The translations under genes were made by a program, and so were the position numbers. This document shows, piece by piece, positions 35,364 to 43,982 of a stretch of DNA of 64,000 nt; position 1 is the stretch's first letter; each line of letters starts with the position of its first letter. This DNA comes from CAZWLY01 sp964634465 (GTDB lineage: Bacteria > Desulfobacterota > Desulfarculia > G963662305), in assembly GCA_964634465.1 (NCBI GenBank), contig CAZWLY010000005.1, positions 62,001-126,000 on the forward strand, written 5' to 3'. The notes beneath the pieces were generated by a model. It ran no database searches. It saw only the letters and a list, made by a program, of their open reading frames with translations, and had not been told where the DNA came from.

Positions 35364-36422
35364 GTGGTGATCAAAAGTCTGGTCAAATACGGAAGCGTCG
35401 CCGGGTTGGTTTTTGTCTGGGCCGTGGTCGGCTTCTATTTCTACGGCAGCTCGAGCCGTCTGCCCGAATCCAAGCTGGCCCGGATCGAGACTTATCCCGC
35501 CGCCGCGCCGAACCGGTCGTCCGGGACGGTGACCGTCATGACCTACAACCTGGGCTGGTTGTGCGGCATGACCAACAACCAGCCGGTCACAAGGCCGAGG
35601 GATCTCTTCGAGGTCAACCTGGAACGAGCAAGCGCCCTTTTGAAGACGCTCGAGCCTGATCTCGCCGCCTGCCAAGAGATCGACTTCGACGCCGATCGGT
35701 CGTTCAACGTCGATCAGTCGGCCGAGCTGGCCCGGCGGGCCGGTTTCGGCTTCGTCGCGGCGGCGGTCAATTGGGACAAGCGCTACGTGCCCTTCCCCTA
35801 CTGGCCGCCGAGCGTCCACTTCGGACAGGTGGTTTCGGGTCAGGCCTTGCTCAGCCGCTGGCCGCTGAGCGAACACCGCCGGGTGGTGCTGGCCAGACCG
35901 ACCAGCCAGCCCTTCTACTACAACGCCTTCTATCTGGACCGGCTGGCCCAGGTGGTCGTGGCCCGGGTCGGCGGCCGAGAGGTGGCGATCATCAACGTCC
36001 ATCTGGAGGCCTGGGACCCGGCCGTCCGGGAGGTCCAGGCCGGAGAGGTGGTCGAGCTGGTCCGGCCGCTCAAAGAAAGAATGCCGCTGATCCTGCTCGG
36101 CGATTTCAACACCCCGCCGCTTTCGGCCCGGCGCAAGGATTATCTTTCCGACGAGCGCATCGGGCGGGACTTCTCCGGCGAGAAGACGCTCGAAACCATC
36201 GCCGAGGGACTGGATCTTAAAGCGGTCACGCCCGAATCGAGCTTCGGCGGCGACGAACGGGCGAGTTTCACCTATCCCTCGGAAAAACCGGCGATCAAGA
36301 TCGACCACATCTTCTACGACCCGCGGCGTCTGAAGCCGCTCGCCTGGCGGGTGGTCGGCGAGGCCGGCTCCATCTCCGATCACCTGCCCGTCCTGGCCCG
36401 ATTCCGCTTCCTCGACGGTTGA
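35364..36422 (+). CDS. endonuclease/exonuclease/phosphatase-family protein, membrane-anchored
   Basis: The 352-residue protein has an N-terminal membrane segment or uncleaved signal (about 8-27) and an EEP hydrolase domain. Motifs are M-T-Y-N-L (near 59), Q-E-I-D metal-binding Glu, N-V-H-L-E-A-W-D, G-D-F-N-T-P, and I-D-H-I-F with a C-terminal S-D-H-L-P. The fold covers nucleases, inositol phosphatases and sphingomyelinases. Export to the periplasm makes a phosphodiesterase or lipid-phosphate role more likely than DNA repair. The start is uncertain between GTG codons at 35364 and 35367, with no clear ribosome site. It probably has its own promoter in the 187-base gap. Confidence 0.85.
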   Translation: MVIKSLVKYGSVAGLVFVWAVVGFYFYGSSSRLPESKLARIETYPAAAPNRSSGTVTVMTYNLGWLCGMTNNQPVTRPRDLFEVNLERASALLKTLEPDLAACQEIDFDADRSFNVDQSAELARRAGFGFVAAAVNWDKRYVPFPYWPPSVHFGQVVSGQALLSRWPLSEHRRVVLARPTSQPFYYNAFYLDRLAQVVVARVGGREVAIINVHLEAWDPAVREVQAGEVVELVRPLKERMPLILLGDFNTPPLSARRKDYLSDERIGRDFSGEKTLETIAEGLDLKAVTPESSFGGDERASFTYPSEKPAIKIDHIFYDPRRLKPLAWRVVGEAGSISDHLPVLARFRFLDG

Positions 36423-36490
36423 CCCGAACCGGCCGATCGGTTAATCTCTACCACCGTTGACTCGACCCGCTTCAACCTGGAGCTGCGCCC

Positions 36491-36865
36491 GTGCAGAAGA
36501 TATTTCTGATCGCCGCGGCCGGGGCCCTGGGCACCCTGGCCCGCTACGGACTGTCCGGTCTTATCCAGCGAATCGCAGGCCCCCACTTCCCCTGGGGCAC
36601 TCTGGCCGTCAACGTCACCGGCTGTTTCCTCTTCGGCCTGATCTGGTCGCTGGCCGAGGGCCGGTTGGGGCTCAACGGCGAAACCAGGGCGATCGTCCTG
36701 GTCGGCTTCATGGGGGCCTTTACCACCTTTTCCACCTTCATCTTCGAAACCGGCGGCTTCGCCCGCCAGGCCCAGTGGGGCTTGACCCTGGCCAACCTGG
36801 CCGCCCAGAATCTGGTCGGCTTCATCGCCCTGACCTTGGGCTGGGCGACCGGGCGGATCGTCTAG
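36491..36865 (+). CDS. crcB: fluoride channel CrcB (Fluc)
   Basis: The 124-residue, four-segment membrane protein is a Fluc fluoride exporter subunit, which works as a dual-topology dimer. Diagnostic stretches are G-A-L-G-T-L-A-R-Y, G-T-L-A-V-N-V-T-G-C-F and G-F-M-G-A-F-T-T-F-S-T-F (pore Phe and Thr/Ser track). GTG 36491 has GGAG eight bases upstream. I looked for a fluoride riboswitch in the short leader and did not find one. A single gene suggests the homodimeric form. Confidence 0.95.
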   Translation: MQKIFLIAAAGALGTLARYGLSGLIQRIAGPHFPWGTLAVNVTGCFLFGLIWSLAEGRLGLNGETRAIVLVGFMGAFTTFSTFIFETGGFARQAQWGLTLANLAAQNLVGFIALTLGWATGRIV

Positions 36866-36922
36866 CCTGGATCCGATCCGGTCAAATCGAGACGACGGTC
36901 AAGGTTTGACAGACGGGCGGGG

Positions 36923-37525
36923 TCAGTCGGCCGCTCGGGCGGAATCGTCCGTCCTCGCCGCCCGCCTGGCCAGCCGCCGGGCGACGACCGCCCAGGCAAG
37001 AACAATCAGGACGAACGAGACGACGAACCAGAACAGAGAGCCGACCGCCACCGGGGCGGCGTCCGGTCCGGGAAACTGGAACAGGTGATCGCGCCCGAAA
37101 CGTTCGAGCAGTCGCTGGGGACTGTAGGCTTCGTTGACATAAGCCAACATGATCAGGAAGGGGAGATACTTGGTGACCAAATTTATCAGGAAGCCTTCAA
37201 AAAAGAAGTCGTAATAGGCTTTGTTGAGTTTGGCCTGGTCGATGTTCCTGGCCAGCCGCTGGCCCTTCTCCCGGTCCGGATGGTTGACCGCCTCCTGGCG
37301 GAGCTCATACCAGTACCTGAACTCCTTTTGCAGTTCGTAATATCTCTTGGTCTTGAATTTCGCTGACAAGAACTTGGTCAGCGCCACCGTCAACCCGGCG
37401 ATGACGAACACGGCCGCGGTCGGCTCCAGGTAATCGAGGGGGCTGAAGACGAAATCCAGAGCGGCGACGGCGTAGTTGGCCGCCTCGACTATCTTCAACC
37501 ACAGGCTGTCGAGAAGTTCGTCCAT
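36923..37525 (-). CDS. membrane protein with EMC3/DUF106 (Oxa1-superfamily)-like topology
   Basis: The 200-residue protein has three membrane segments (about 36-56, 113-133, 162-183). A charged, probably coiled-coil cytosolic region (about 58-105, with L-Q-K-E-F-R-Y-W-Y-E-L-R-Q-E-A and D-Q-A-K-L-N-K-A-Y-Y-D) lies between the first two. This arrangement, with polar residues in the first segment, resembles EMC3/TMCO1/DUF106 proteins of the Oxa1/YidC insertase superfamily, but I cannot confirm homology by eye. It is transcribed leftward just downstream of the TauE exporter gene, and the pair may be co-transcribed through a weak terminator. Treat the function as unknown. Confidence 0.6.
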   Translation of the reverse strand: MDELLDSLWLKIVEAANYAVAALDFVFSPLDYLEPTAAVFVIAGLTVALTKFLSAKFKTKRYYELQKEFRYWYELRQEAVNHPDREKGQRLARNIDQAKLNKAYYDFFFEGFLINLVTKYLPFLIMLAYVNEAYSPQRLLERFGRDHLFQFPGPDAAPVAVGSLFWFVVSFVLIVLAWAVVARRLARRAARTDDSARAAD

Positions 37526-37554
37526 ATACTCCCGGCAGGTAATTGGGGTGAACA

Positions 37555-37587
37555 GAAAGGGGGAGGGCCGAAGCCCGCCCCCCCTTC
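37555..37587 (-). terminator. UUCG-loop hairpin after the TauE gene
   Basis: On the minus strand a G-rich arm pairs with a C-rich arm around a GGGC-TTCG-GCCC cap, followed by TTTCTGTT. It begins 15 bases past the exporter stop codon. One mismatch and a small bulge make it a moderate terminator, so readthrough to the next gene is possible. Confidence 0.6.
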
Positions 37588-37601
37588 CGCTGGAGGTTCC
37601 G

Positions 37602-39284
37602 CTAGATCCAGATCTCGATCTTGAAGAAGCGGAAGAACAGGAAGAACAGGGTGATCGCCAGGACGATCTTCAGCGTCTTCTCACTGAACAGCTTCTGGAA
37701 GCGGCTGCCGAGCATGCCGCCGACGAAGCCGCCGATGATGATGGCCACGGCGAGCCAAAGGTCCGGCAGGTACCCGTTCATCAAGTAGCCCAGGAAGGCG
37801 CCGATGCTCGAGAAGCAGGTGCCGATGAGCGAGATGGGCACGGCCACGTACATGGGCAGCGCGCCCAGGGTGGTCATGGCCGGAACCAGGAGGAACCCGC
37901 CGCCGATGCCGAAAGCCCGGGAGACGACGCCGATGCCGAGACCCAACAGACCGAACAGCAAGGGGTTGATGGTGAACTCCTCACCCCAGAACTTGAAGCG
38001 GTAGTCGGTCAGGCCGGACTTGACGGGCTCGATGCGTCCCATCTGGGCCGAACGACCCTCGGCCTTGGCCTTGGCGACCTCCTCGTTGAACTTCTTGACC
38101 ATCGCCTTGATGGCCTTGCGCTTCTCCATCATCTTCGGAGTGAGCTCGTAAAGCGTCCGGATGCCCATCAGCACGACCAGGATCGCCAGCCACTCCTTGT
38201 ATGTCTTAAGCGGCAGGTATTGGGTGACGTACTTGCCCAGCCAGATGGAACCCAGGAAGATGCCGACTCCGAACGAGATGCCGACCGGCCAGGCGACGCG
38301 TCTTTCAACCACGGCGTAGCGGTAGAAGGAGCCGAGAGGAGAGAAAAGCGTCAAGGCCATGTTGGACGGACGCAGCACGTTGGCGGCGTTGATTCCCACC
38401 GGACCGGCGGTGTTGACGACTATCACCTGGAAGGCGGCCATGAGCATACCGCCGGCGGCCCCGATCATGGAGAAGTAGGTGCCGACGATGATGGCGCCGA
38501 TGATGATCCAGATCGGGTTCATGTAGCGGAAGCCCATGCTGAGCCAGAAGCCGTTGCCCTGGACGTTGAAGCTGTCCTGCTCCGACTTCTTGCCGTTGAT
38601 GTAGACGTCGAACTTGGTGTCCGGCGGGGTGTGGCGATAGCTCTTGAAGGAGACCTTGAACTTACCGGTCTGCTTGTCCAATTGGACGGACGTCCCTTCA
38701 TCCCAGTAGTTGCCGGTCTTGGCGTAATCGCCCATGACGCTGCGGGCGAAGATGACGATCTTGCCGACCTTGGTCCCCTCTTTGGTGATGGTGTTGATAC
38801 CGAACTTCGACTGGTGGGTGTAGACCAGGAAGTTCCACTGATCCTTGGTCTGGATGGGACCGAGGGCCGCTTTGGCTTCGGCGTCCAGCTTGTCGTAGCT
38901 GGCCAGCTTGAACATGGTCGTGGAGTAGAGCCCCTTCATGAACGAGGGGCCGCCGAACTTCTTGTCCACGACCTTGCCGAACTTGTCCGGCTTGTTGGTG
39001 ATCACGTAATACAGCACGGGAATTCGGCTGTCGGCCTTGAAGCCCTTCTTCTTGGCGTCTTTCTTGAGGCGTTTCGACTCGTGGACGCCGTCGGTGTCCT
39101 TGGGGGCGAACGTAGTCTGGGAAGCGATGGTGACGAACAAGTCCTTGCCGGGCTCGATGCTTCCCTCGATCGTCACCACGTCTCCGGCCTTGTAGTCTTT
39201 GGCCGCCAAGCTGGTCCCAGGAGCCACTACAGCGAAGATGAACGCCGCCATGAGCCCCAAGAACACCCATCGTCTAACCGTCAT
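37602..39284 (-). CDS. TauE/SafE (TSUP) anion exporter with N-terminal extracytoplasmic domain
   Basis: The 560-residue protein begins with a signal or membrane segment (about 7-27), then has roughly 220 residues of soluble, Lys-rich beta-type sequence (28-250). A TSUP/TauE transport domain of about eight segments follows, in two repeats (G-A-A-G-G-M-L-M-A near 267 and G-I-G-G-G-F-L-L-V-P-A near 450). TSUP proteins move sulfite, sulfoacetate and related anions. The large outer domain before the transporter is unusual compared with the common 250-residue members and may bind substrate or a partner. ATG 39284 has AGGAGGAG upstream. The substrate is inferred only from the family. Confidence 0.88.
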   Translation of the reverse strand: MTVRRWVFLGLMAAFIFAVVAPGTSLAAKDYKAGDVVTIEGSIEPGKDLFVTIASQTTFAPKDTDGVHESKRLKKDAKKKGFKADSRIPVLYYVITNKPDKFGKVVDKKFGGPSFMKGLYSTTMFKLASYDKLDAEAKAALGPIQTKDQWNFLVYTHQSKFGINTITKEGTKVGKIVIFARSVMGDYAKTGNYWDEGTSVQLDKQTGKFKVSFKSYRHTPPDTKFDVYINGKKSEQDSFNVQGNGFWLSMGFRYMNPIWIIIGAIIVGTYFSMIGAAGGMLMAAFQVIVVNTAGPVGINAANVLRPSNMALTLFSPLGSFYRYAVVERRVAWPVGISFGVGIFLGSIWLGKYVTQYLPLKTYKEWLAILVVLMGIRTLYELTPKMMEKRKAIKAMVKKFNEEVAKAKAEGRSAQMGRIEPVKSGLTDYRFKFWGEEFTINPLLFGLLGLGIGVVSRAFGIGGGFLLVPAMTTLGALPMYVAVPISLIGTCFSSIGAFLGYLMNGYLPDLWLAVAIIIGGFVGGMLGSRFQKLFSEKTLKIVLAITLFFLFFRFFKIEIWI

Positions 39285-39387
39285 GCTTCTCCTCCTGAAT
39301 AAATGAATTAGGACGTTTCCAATAACCGCCTCTCTCCGCCTCGGCGGGTTTCAAGCCGCCGGTAAAGAGAGCACAACTCCATTCGAT

Positions 39388-39837
39388 TCAGGCCTTCAGC
39401 CGAAAATACTTTATGGCCAACAGCGCGCCCATCTCTCCGAAGGCGACGCCGATGCCCGCAAAAATCAACAGGTCCACCAAGTCGAACACGTAGCCGCCCA
39501 TCATGACCAGGTAGATGACGTTCAAGACGGCAAAACTGGCCAACCCCGTAAGGAAGCCGGCCGCAACCGCCGCCAGGTGCTTTCTGGTGATGGCTTGCCG
39601 CGTCCTTTCGACCAGGCTGTAGCCGGCCATGGCGGCGTTGAAGGCAATGAACAACGGGACGATCTTGATCAAGGCGTCGAGCTGCATGAAAGTCGAAAAA
39701 AACAGCACCAGGACGACACAACCGCCCACGCTGACCAGGATGGCCTGGCCCGATTTCTTAAGCAGGAAAAGATTATCCAACTCTCTCGCCTCTACCGGTT
39801 TTTCCGCGTCCCGCCAAGGTCGATCACCAACGCTCAC
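39388..39837 (-). CDS. small four-segment membrane protein, unknown
   Basis: About 149 residues from the GTG at 39837, with four hydrophobic segments (about 30-50, 54-72, 85-108, 114-135) and a charged N-terminus (R-E-L-D-N-L-F-L-L-K-K-S-G). I do not recognise a family. It lies 103 bases upstream of the TauE gene on the same strand and is probably in its operon. A longer reading to TTG 39879 is possible; neither start has a good ribosome site. Confidence 0.6.
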   Translation of the reverse strand: MSVGDRPWRDAEKPVEARELDNLFLLKKSGQAILVSVGGCVVLVLFFSTFMQLDALIKIVPLFIAFNAAMAGYSLVERTRQAITRKHLAAVAAGFLTGLASFAVLNVIYLVMMGGYVFDLVDLLIFAGIGVAFGEMGALLAIKYFRLKA

Positions 39838-40252
39838 AATCAGGCCGGTATAGATAACCGCCCGCCCTTGGAAGCGCAACCAAAAAATGCGCCGCCGAAT
39901 TCAGGCCGAAGCCCGGCCCCGGCGGCGTCCAGCGAGTCGCCCCGCCGACTGGCTGACCTGCCGGCCGCCCTTCAACAACCCAGCTCACGACTTTCGATTC
40001 CACCCTGCCGCGGCGACGTCTCCTCGCCGATAGGCCGGCGCGCCGGTTTGCTGGCAGGCTGGGATCGACGCCATCGCCCTGGGCCGTGTCGAATGTTTAG
40101 CTAAACCCTCGCCCGCCCTCGAAGTCGTCACCCCTCGACGGGCCGGGCATCCTTAACCGCTTTCAAAACTTGACCGGCTGCCGAGCTGAATCACCGCTTT
40201 TTCAACCGGCTATCGACCCTGGCCCAAAAGCCAAAGGACGATAAAAGCAACC

Positions 40253-40282
40253 ATTATGCCAACTTGTGACACTTGCTCACAA
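40253..40282 (-). promoter_or_regulatory. candidate promoter overlapping a TTGTGA-N7-TCACAA operator
   Basis: On the minus strand TTGTGA (-35) and CATAAT (-10, five of six) are 18 bases apart. The -35 box is one arm of a perfect six-base inverted repeat, 40264-40282, resembling CRP/FNR or Rex sites but with a seven-base rather than six-base centre. A protein bound there would cover the promoter. The first leftward gene is about 415 bases away. Confidence 0.35.
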
Positions 40283-40343
40283 TTCGATTGAGGCCATTAT
40301 TACACAAAATTTTCGACAGGTCGAGTATTTAAATAGAAATTCT

Positions 40344-40379
40344 GTTAACAGGTTGGCGTTAACCAGCTTAACAGTTAAC
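40344..40379. repeat. three GTTAAC sites at 14- and 16-base intervals
   Basis: GTTAAC, itself a palindrome, occurs at 40344, 40358 and 40374. The first is embedded in the ten-base palindrome CTGTTAACAG. Regular spacing in the AT-rich part of the gap suggests cooperative regulator binding upstream of the PLP enzyme gene. Confidence 0.35.
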
Positions 40380-40580
40380 ACCCTTGGACGGATACAGCCT
40401 CCGGTCTGTCGCGGCCAGGGCGAGGCGGAAGGTTCATCGCTCCCGGGAAGACACGCCGGGAAGTCGTCGCCAAGGCGAACGGCGACGGGGTATAGGCCGC
40501 GGAGGCCGGGTTATGTTACCATGGCCGCCTCATCTGTTGACCGCTCGGGTCCGGCCCGAGCCCAGGCTGAGAGGCGAAGC

Positions 40581-41771
40581 ATGAGCGATGGGAAAAAGCC
40601 CGGCCTGTCCACCCGCGCCGTGTGGGCCGGCGAGGAGGCCAAGGACCTGTGGCAAGGCGCGACCCAGGTCCCGGTGGTCAAGAGCGTCTCTTTCGGCTAT
40701 CGCGACCTGGACCACTGGCTGGCCGTGGCCAGGGAGGAGCGAGCGGGCCACATCTACAGCCGCAACACCAACCCGACCGTGGCCGCCCTGGAGAAAAAGT
40801 TGGCCGAGTTGGAGGGCGCCGAGGCCGCGTTGGCCTTCGGGACCGGCATGGCCGCCATCTCCTCGGCCCTGTTCACCGCCCTCAAGCCGGGAGACAGGGT
40901 GGTCACGGTCAAGGATGCTTACGGCGGCACCAACAAGCTCTTTATCGAGTTTCTGCCCCGGTTCGACATCGAGGTCGCCCTGTGCGAGACCAACGACCAG
41001 GAGGCCATCGAAGCCGAGATAGCCCGGGGCTGCCAGGTGCTCTACTTGGAGAGCCCGACCAATCCGACGCTCAAGGTCGTCGATCTGGCCCGCCTGGCCG
41101 GGGCCGGCCGGGCGGCCGGGGCGCTGGTGATGGTCGATAACACCTTTGCTACGCCGATCAACCAGAACCCGCTGGCCTTGGGCGCCGATCTGGCCATCCA
41201 CAGCGCGACCAAATTCCTGGGCGGCCACGCCGACGTTCTGGGCGGCATCGTGGCCGGGTCGGGCGAGATAATAGCCCGGCTCTATCACTACCGCGAAATC
41301 GTGGGAACGATCCTCCACCCCGAGGCGGCCTACCTGATCTTGCGGAGTATGAAGACGCTCGCTCTCAGGGTCGAACGCCAGAACCAAAGCGCCCTCGAAC
41401 TGGCCGCCTGGCTCGACAGGCAACCCCAGGTGGCGCGGGTCTTCTATCCCGGGCTTCCCGAACACGAGAATCATGATCTCGCCGTCAAGCAGATGCGCGG
41501 CTTCGGCGGGGTGTTGAGCTTCATGCTCAAGGGCGGCTACGAGGCGGTCAAGATATTTTTGCCCCGGTTGAAATACGCCCATCTGGCCGCCAACCTGGGC
41601 GCGGTGGAGACCGTGGCCGGACCGCCGGCCGCCACCAGCCACGTCGAATTGACGGCCGAGGAGCGGGCGGCGATGGGCATCCCCGAGGGATTGATCCGCT
41701 ACTCGGTCGGCCTGGAGGACGTGGATAACCTAAAGGCCGACCTGGCGCGGGCCCTGGCCGGCCTGAACTGA
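40581..41771 (+). CDS. Cys/Met-metabolism PLP enzyme (cystathionine gamma-synthase/lyase family)
   Basis: The 396-residue enzyme is a fold-type I PLP protein of the Cys/Met family. It shows Y-S-R-N-T-N-P-T, A-F-G-T-G-M-A-A-I, Y-L-E-S-P-T-N-P and the Schiff-base Lys211 in S-A-T-K-F-L-G-G-H. The family includes cystathionine gamma-synthase, cystathionine gamma- and beta-lyases, methionine gamma-lyase and O-acetylhomoserine sulfhydrylase, which cannot be told apart safely by eye. ATG 40581 has GAGG six bases upstream; the long in-frame upstream extension is not protein-like. It stands alone after a long regulatory gap and ends at a shared terminator. Confidence 0.9.
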   Translation: MSDGKKPGLSTRAVWAGEEAKDLWQGATQVPVVKSVSFGYRDLDHWLAVAREERAGHIYSRNTNPTVAALEKKLAELEGAEAALAFGTGMAAISSALFTALKPGDRVVTVKDAYGGTNKLFIEFLPRFDIEVALCETNDQEAIEAEIARGCQVLYLESPTNPTLKVVDLARLAGAGRAAGALVMVDNTFATPINQNPLALGADLAIHSATKFLGGHADVLGGIVAGSGEIIARLYHYREIVGTILHPEAAYLILRSMKTLALRVERQNQSALELAAWLDRQPQVARVFYPGLPEHENHDLAVKQMRGFGGVLSFMLKGGYEAVKIFLPRLKYAHLAANLGAVETVAGPPAATSHVELTAEERAAMGIPEGLIRYSVGLEDVDNLKADLARALAGLN

Positions 41772-41780
41772 ATTCCGGCC

Positions 41781-41802
41781 GGGCGTCCCCACCCGGACGC
41801 CC
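41781..41802. terminator. hairpin between convergent PLP and FKBP genes
   Basis: GGGCGTCC and GGACGCCC form a perfect eight-base stem with a six-base loop, 9 bases past the plus-strand stop and 27 bases past the minus-strand stop. It could serve both genes. There is no clear T-run. Confidence 0.5.
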
Positions 41803-41829
41803 CGACCGGAGGCGAAAGCGGAACTCGCT

Positions 41830-42582
41830 CTATTTCTTGTCTTTTTTGGCCTCAGGTTTGGTCTTGCCCGCGGGCTTGCTCGCCTTCTCGTCCTGTCCGA
41901 CCTTGAGCAACTCCACTTCGAAGACCAACACCGCGTTGGGACCGATCTTGGGACCGGCGCCGCGAAGGCCGTAGGCCAGCTCGGCCGGGACGACCAGCTC
42001 CCACTTGGCGCCCTCCTTCATCATCGGCAACGCCTCCTGCCAGCCGGCGATGACGCCGCTGACGGTGAAGGTGGCCGGTTGCTGGCGGGCGTAGGAGCTG
42101 TCGAACTCGGTCCCGTCGATGAGCATCCCCCGGTAGTGGCAGGTGACCAGATCGTCCGGTTTGGGGCTCTTGCCGGTGCCGGGTTTTATCACCCGGTACT
42201 GGAGGCCGCTCTTGGTGACCTTGACGCCCTTCTTCTTTTTGTTGGCCTCGAGAAAAGCCTGGCCCTTGGCCTTGTTCTCGGCGGCCTTCTTTTCGAAGGC
42301 GGCCCGCTTTTTGGCCATCATCTCCTGACTGAACTTGACCATCGTCTCCTGAAGCTCGGCCGGGGTCATCAGCGGCTCGGCGCCGCTTTTGCCGTCGTTG
42401 AGACCTTTGAGGAACGATTCCTGATCGACCTCGATCCCTTCCCGCTTCATGTTTTGGCCCAGACGCAGGCCGATGGCGTAGCTGACCTTCTCCTTGTCGG
42501 TCTTAAGCTCGATCTTCTCGGCGGCCCACACCGGTCCCCAGGCCAGGAGCAGGCCCAGGACGGCGATCAGGTAACTTTTCAT
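41830..42582 (-). CDS. periplasmic FKBP-type peptidyl-prolyl isomerase (FkpA/Mip-like)
   Basis: The 250-residue protein has a signal peptide (about 1-20, ending V-W-A-A), an N-terminal helical dimerisation domain (about 28-120: V-S-Y-A-I-G-L-R-L-G-Q-N-M-K), and an FKBP domain (about 127-225: V-T-C-H-Y-R-G-M-L-I-D-G-T-E-F-D-S-S, then G-V-I-A-G-W-Q-E-A). A Lys-rich tail follows. Such proteins fold periplasmic and outer-membrane proteins. ATG 42582 has GGAGA four bases upstream. It lies 55 bases after ampG on the same strand and is probably co-transcribed with it. Confidence 0.93.
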   Translation of the reverse strand: MKSYLIAVLGLLLAWGPVWAAEKIELKTDKEKVSYAIGLRLGQNMKREGIEVDQESFLKGLNDGKSGAEPLMTPAELQETMVKFSQEMMAKKRAAFEKKAAENKAKGQAFLEANKKKKGVKVTKSGLQYRVIKPGTGKSPKPDDLVTCHYRGMLIDGTEFDSSYARQQPATFTVSGVIAGWQEALPMMKEGAKWELVVPAELAYGLRGAGPKIGPNAVLVFEVELLKVGQDEKASKPAGKTKPEAKKDKK

Positions 42583-42637
42583 GCTGTCTCCGATTCTGGC
42601 AAGGGTTGGTACTAGTTGTTTACCATGGCCGGATCGC

Positions 42638-43891
42638 TTAAGCAAACCCGGCTCCAGACGGCCCGGCCGACTCGTCCCCGGCCCGCCAGGGGGCGAACTT
42701 GAAGAGTAACAGTAGTCCGGGAATAGCGACCAGGGCGCAGAAGATGAAGAAGCCCGGCCAGCCCATGCTCTTGGCCATGAAGCCGGTCGGCGCCGAGAGC
42801 ACCGCGCGGGGAACGCCGATCAGGCTGGAGAGAAGGGCGTACTGGGTGGCGGTGAAGCGCTTGTTGGTCAAGGCGGCCATGAAGGCCACGTAGGCCGCGG
42901 TGCCCATACCCGAGGAGATATTCTCGAAGGCGATCACCCCGGCCAGCCAGGGAACCGACGGTCCGATCTTGGCCAGGAGAGCGAAGCCGGCCGTGGAGAC
43001 GCCCTGGAGCACGCCGAAGGCCCACAGGGAGCGGTTTATCCCGATCCGGAGCATGATCACGCCGCCAGCCAGCCCGCCGACGATGGTCGCCCAGAAACCG
43101 AACAGCTTGACCACCGTTCCGATCTGAGTCTTGGTAAAGCCCAGATCCAGGTAGAACGGCGTGGTCATGGTCGAGGCCATCTGGTCGCCGATCTTGTACA
43201 ACAGGATGAAGGCCAGCATGGTGATCGCGCCGCGCCGGGAGAAGTACTCGACGAAAGGCTCGACCACGGCGTCCTTGAGACTCGTCGGCCTCCCGGCCGG
43301 AGCGTCCGGCTCAGGGGTGAAGAGAGTGGTCACCACCCCGACCGACATGCAGCCGGCCATGATGAGATAGACGCCGGTGAACGAGATGTGATCGGCCATG
43401 ATCAACCCGCCGCCGGAGGCGAGGAGCATGCCCAGCCGATAGCCGTTGACGTAGAGCGACGAGCCCAGGCCCAACTCCTTGTCGGCCAGGTCCTCCCGGC
43501 GATAGGCGTCGACCACGATGTCCTGGCTGGCCGAGAAAAAAGTGACCAGGAAGGCGGCCAAGGCGACCAGCCAGGGGTTGGCCGCCGGGTCGGTCAGGCC
43601 GAGAAAGGCGATCGAGGCGGTCAAGAAGAGCTGGGCGGTCAAGAGCCAACCGCGCCGCCGGCCCAGAAACGGCAGGGTGAAGCGGTCCAGCAGCGGCGAC
43701 CACAGGAACTTGAGGGTGTAGGGCACTCCGACCAGGGCCATCAGGCCGATGACGGTCAGATCGACGCCCTCCTCCTTCATCCAGGCCTGGAGGACGGAGA
43801 TGGTCAAGAGCAGCGGCAGGCCGCAGGAAAAACCCATCAGCCCCGAGACCAGCATCCGGCGGCTGAAGATGGCTTTTACGATTGACGGCAT
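42638..43891 (-). CDS. ampG: AmpG-family muropeptide permease (MFS)
   Basis: The 417-residue transporter has twelve predicted segments. The AmpG signature S-Q-D-I-V-V-D-A-Y-R-R-E lies near 122-133, and the N-terminus reads G-L-P-L-L-L-T. AmpG imports GlcNAc-anhydro-MurNAc peptides for wall recycling, which fits with namZ and pbpC elsewhere in the window. It is shorter than the 490-residue E. coli protein, a size common in other Proteobacteria. ATG 43891 is used; GAGAG precedes it. Confidence 0.88.
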   Translation of the reverse strand: MPSIVKAIFSRRMLVSGLMGFSCGLPLLLTISVLQAWMKEEGVDLTVIGLMALVGVPYTLKFLWSPLLDRFTLPFLGRRRGWLLTAQLFLTASIAFLGLTDPAANPWLVALAAFLVTFFSASQDIVVDAYRREDLADKELGLGSSLYVNGYRLGMLLASGGGLIMADHISFTGVYLIMAGCMSVGVVTTLFTPEPDAPAGRPTSLKDAVVEPFVEYFSRRGAITMLAFILLYKIGDQMASTMTTPFYLDLGFTKTQIGTVVKLFGFWATIVGGLAGGVIMLRIGINRSLWAFGVLQGVSTAGFALLAKIGPSVPWLAGVIAFENISSGMGTAAYVAFMAALTNKRFTATQYALLSSLIGVPRAVLSAPTGFMAKSMGWPGFFIFCALVAIPGLLLLFKFAPWRAGDESAGPSGAGFA

Positions 43892-43982
43892 TCGGGGCCC
43901 GCTCTCAAGATGAAGGTTCAGCTCTCAACCGCCGGACGGCCTCAAAGCCTGCAGTGTAGCAGATGAGAAGATGGCGTGGTAA

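Larger units (their letters stand above)
39838..40580. other. 743-base non-coding region between divergent genes
   Basis: No convincing gene is present on either strand. The left half (39880-40250) is GC-rich and holds a 12-base palindrome GTTTAGCTAAAC at 40095-40106 and another, CCGGCGCGCCGG, at 40035-40046. The middle (40190-40385) is clearly AT-richer and contains a TTGTGA-N7-TCACAA inverted repeat and three GTTAAC sites. The right part (40390-40580) is the leader of the PLP enzyme gene, where I looked for SAM and SAH riboswitch signatures and saw none. Confidence 0.6.

Noticed and set aside
36423..36490. Fluoride riboswitch before crcB
   Set aside because: The conserved pseudoknot-forming segments are not present in the short leader.
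40390..40580. SAM, SAH or cobalamin riboswitch before the PLP enzyme
   Set aside because: Several GC-rich hairpins can be drawn, but none of the conserved core sequences of these classes is visible.
40266..40580. Longer N-terminus for the PLP enzyme (an extra 105 residues)
   Set aside because: The extension crosses the operator region, has no family similarity, and the ATG at 40581 has a good ribosome site.
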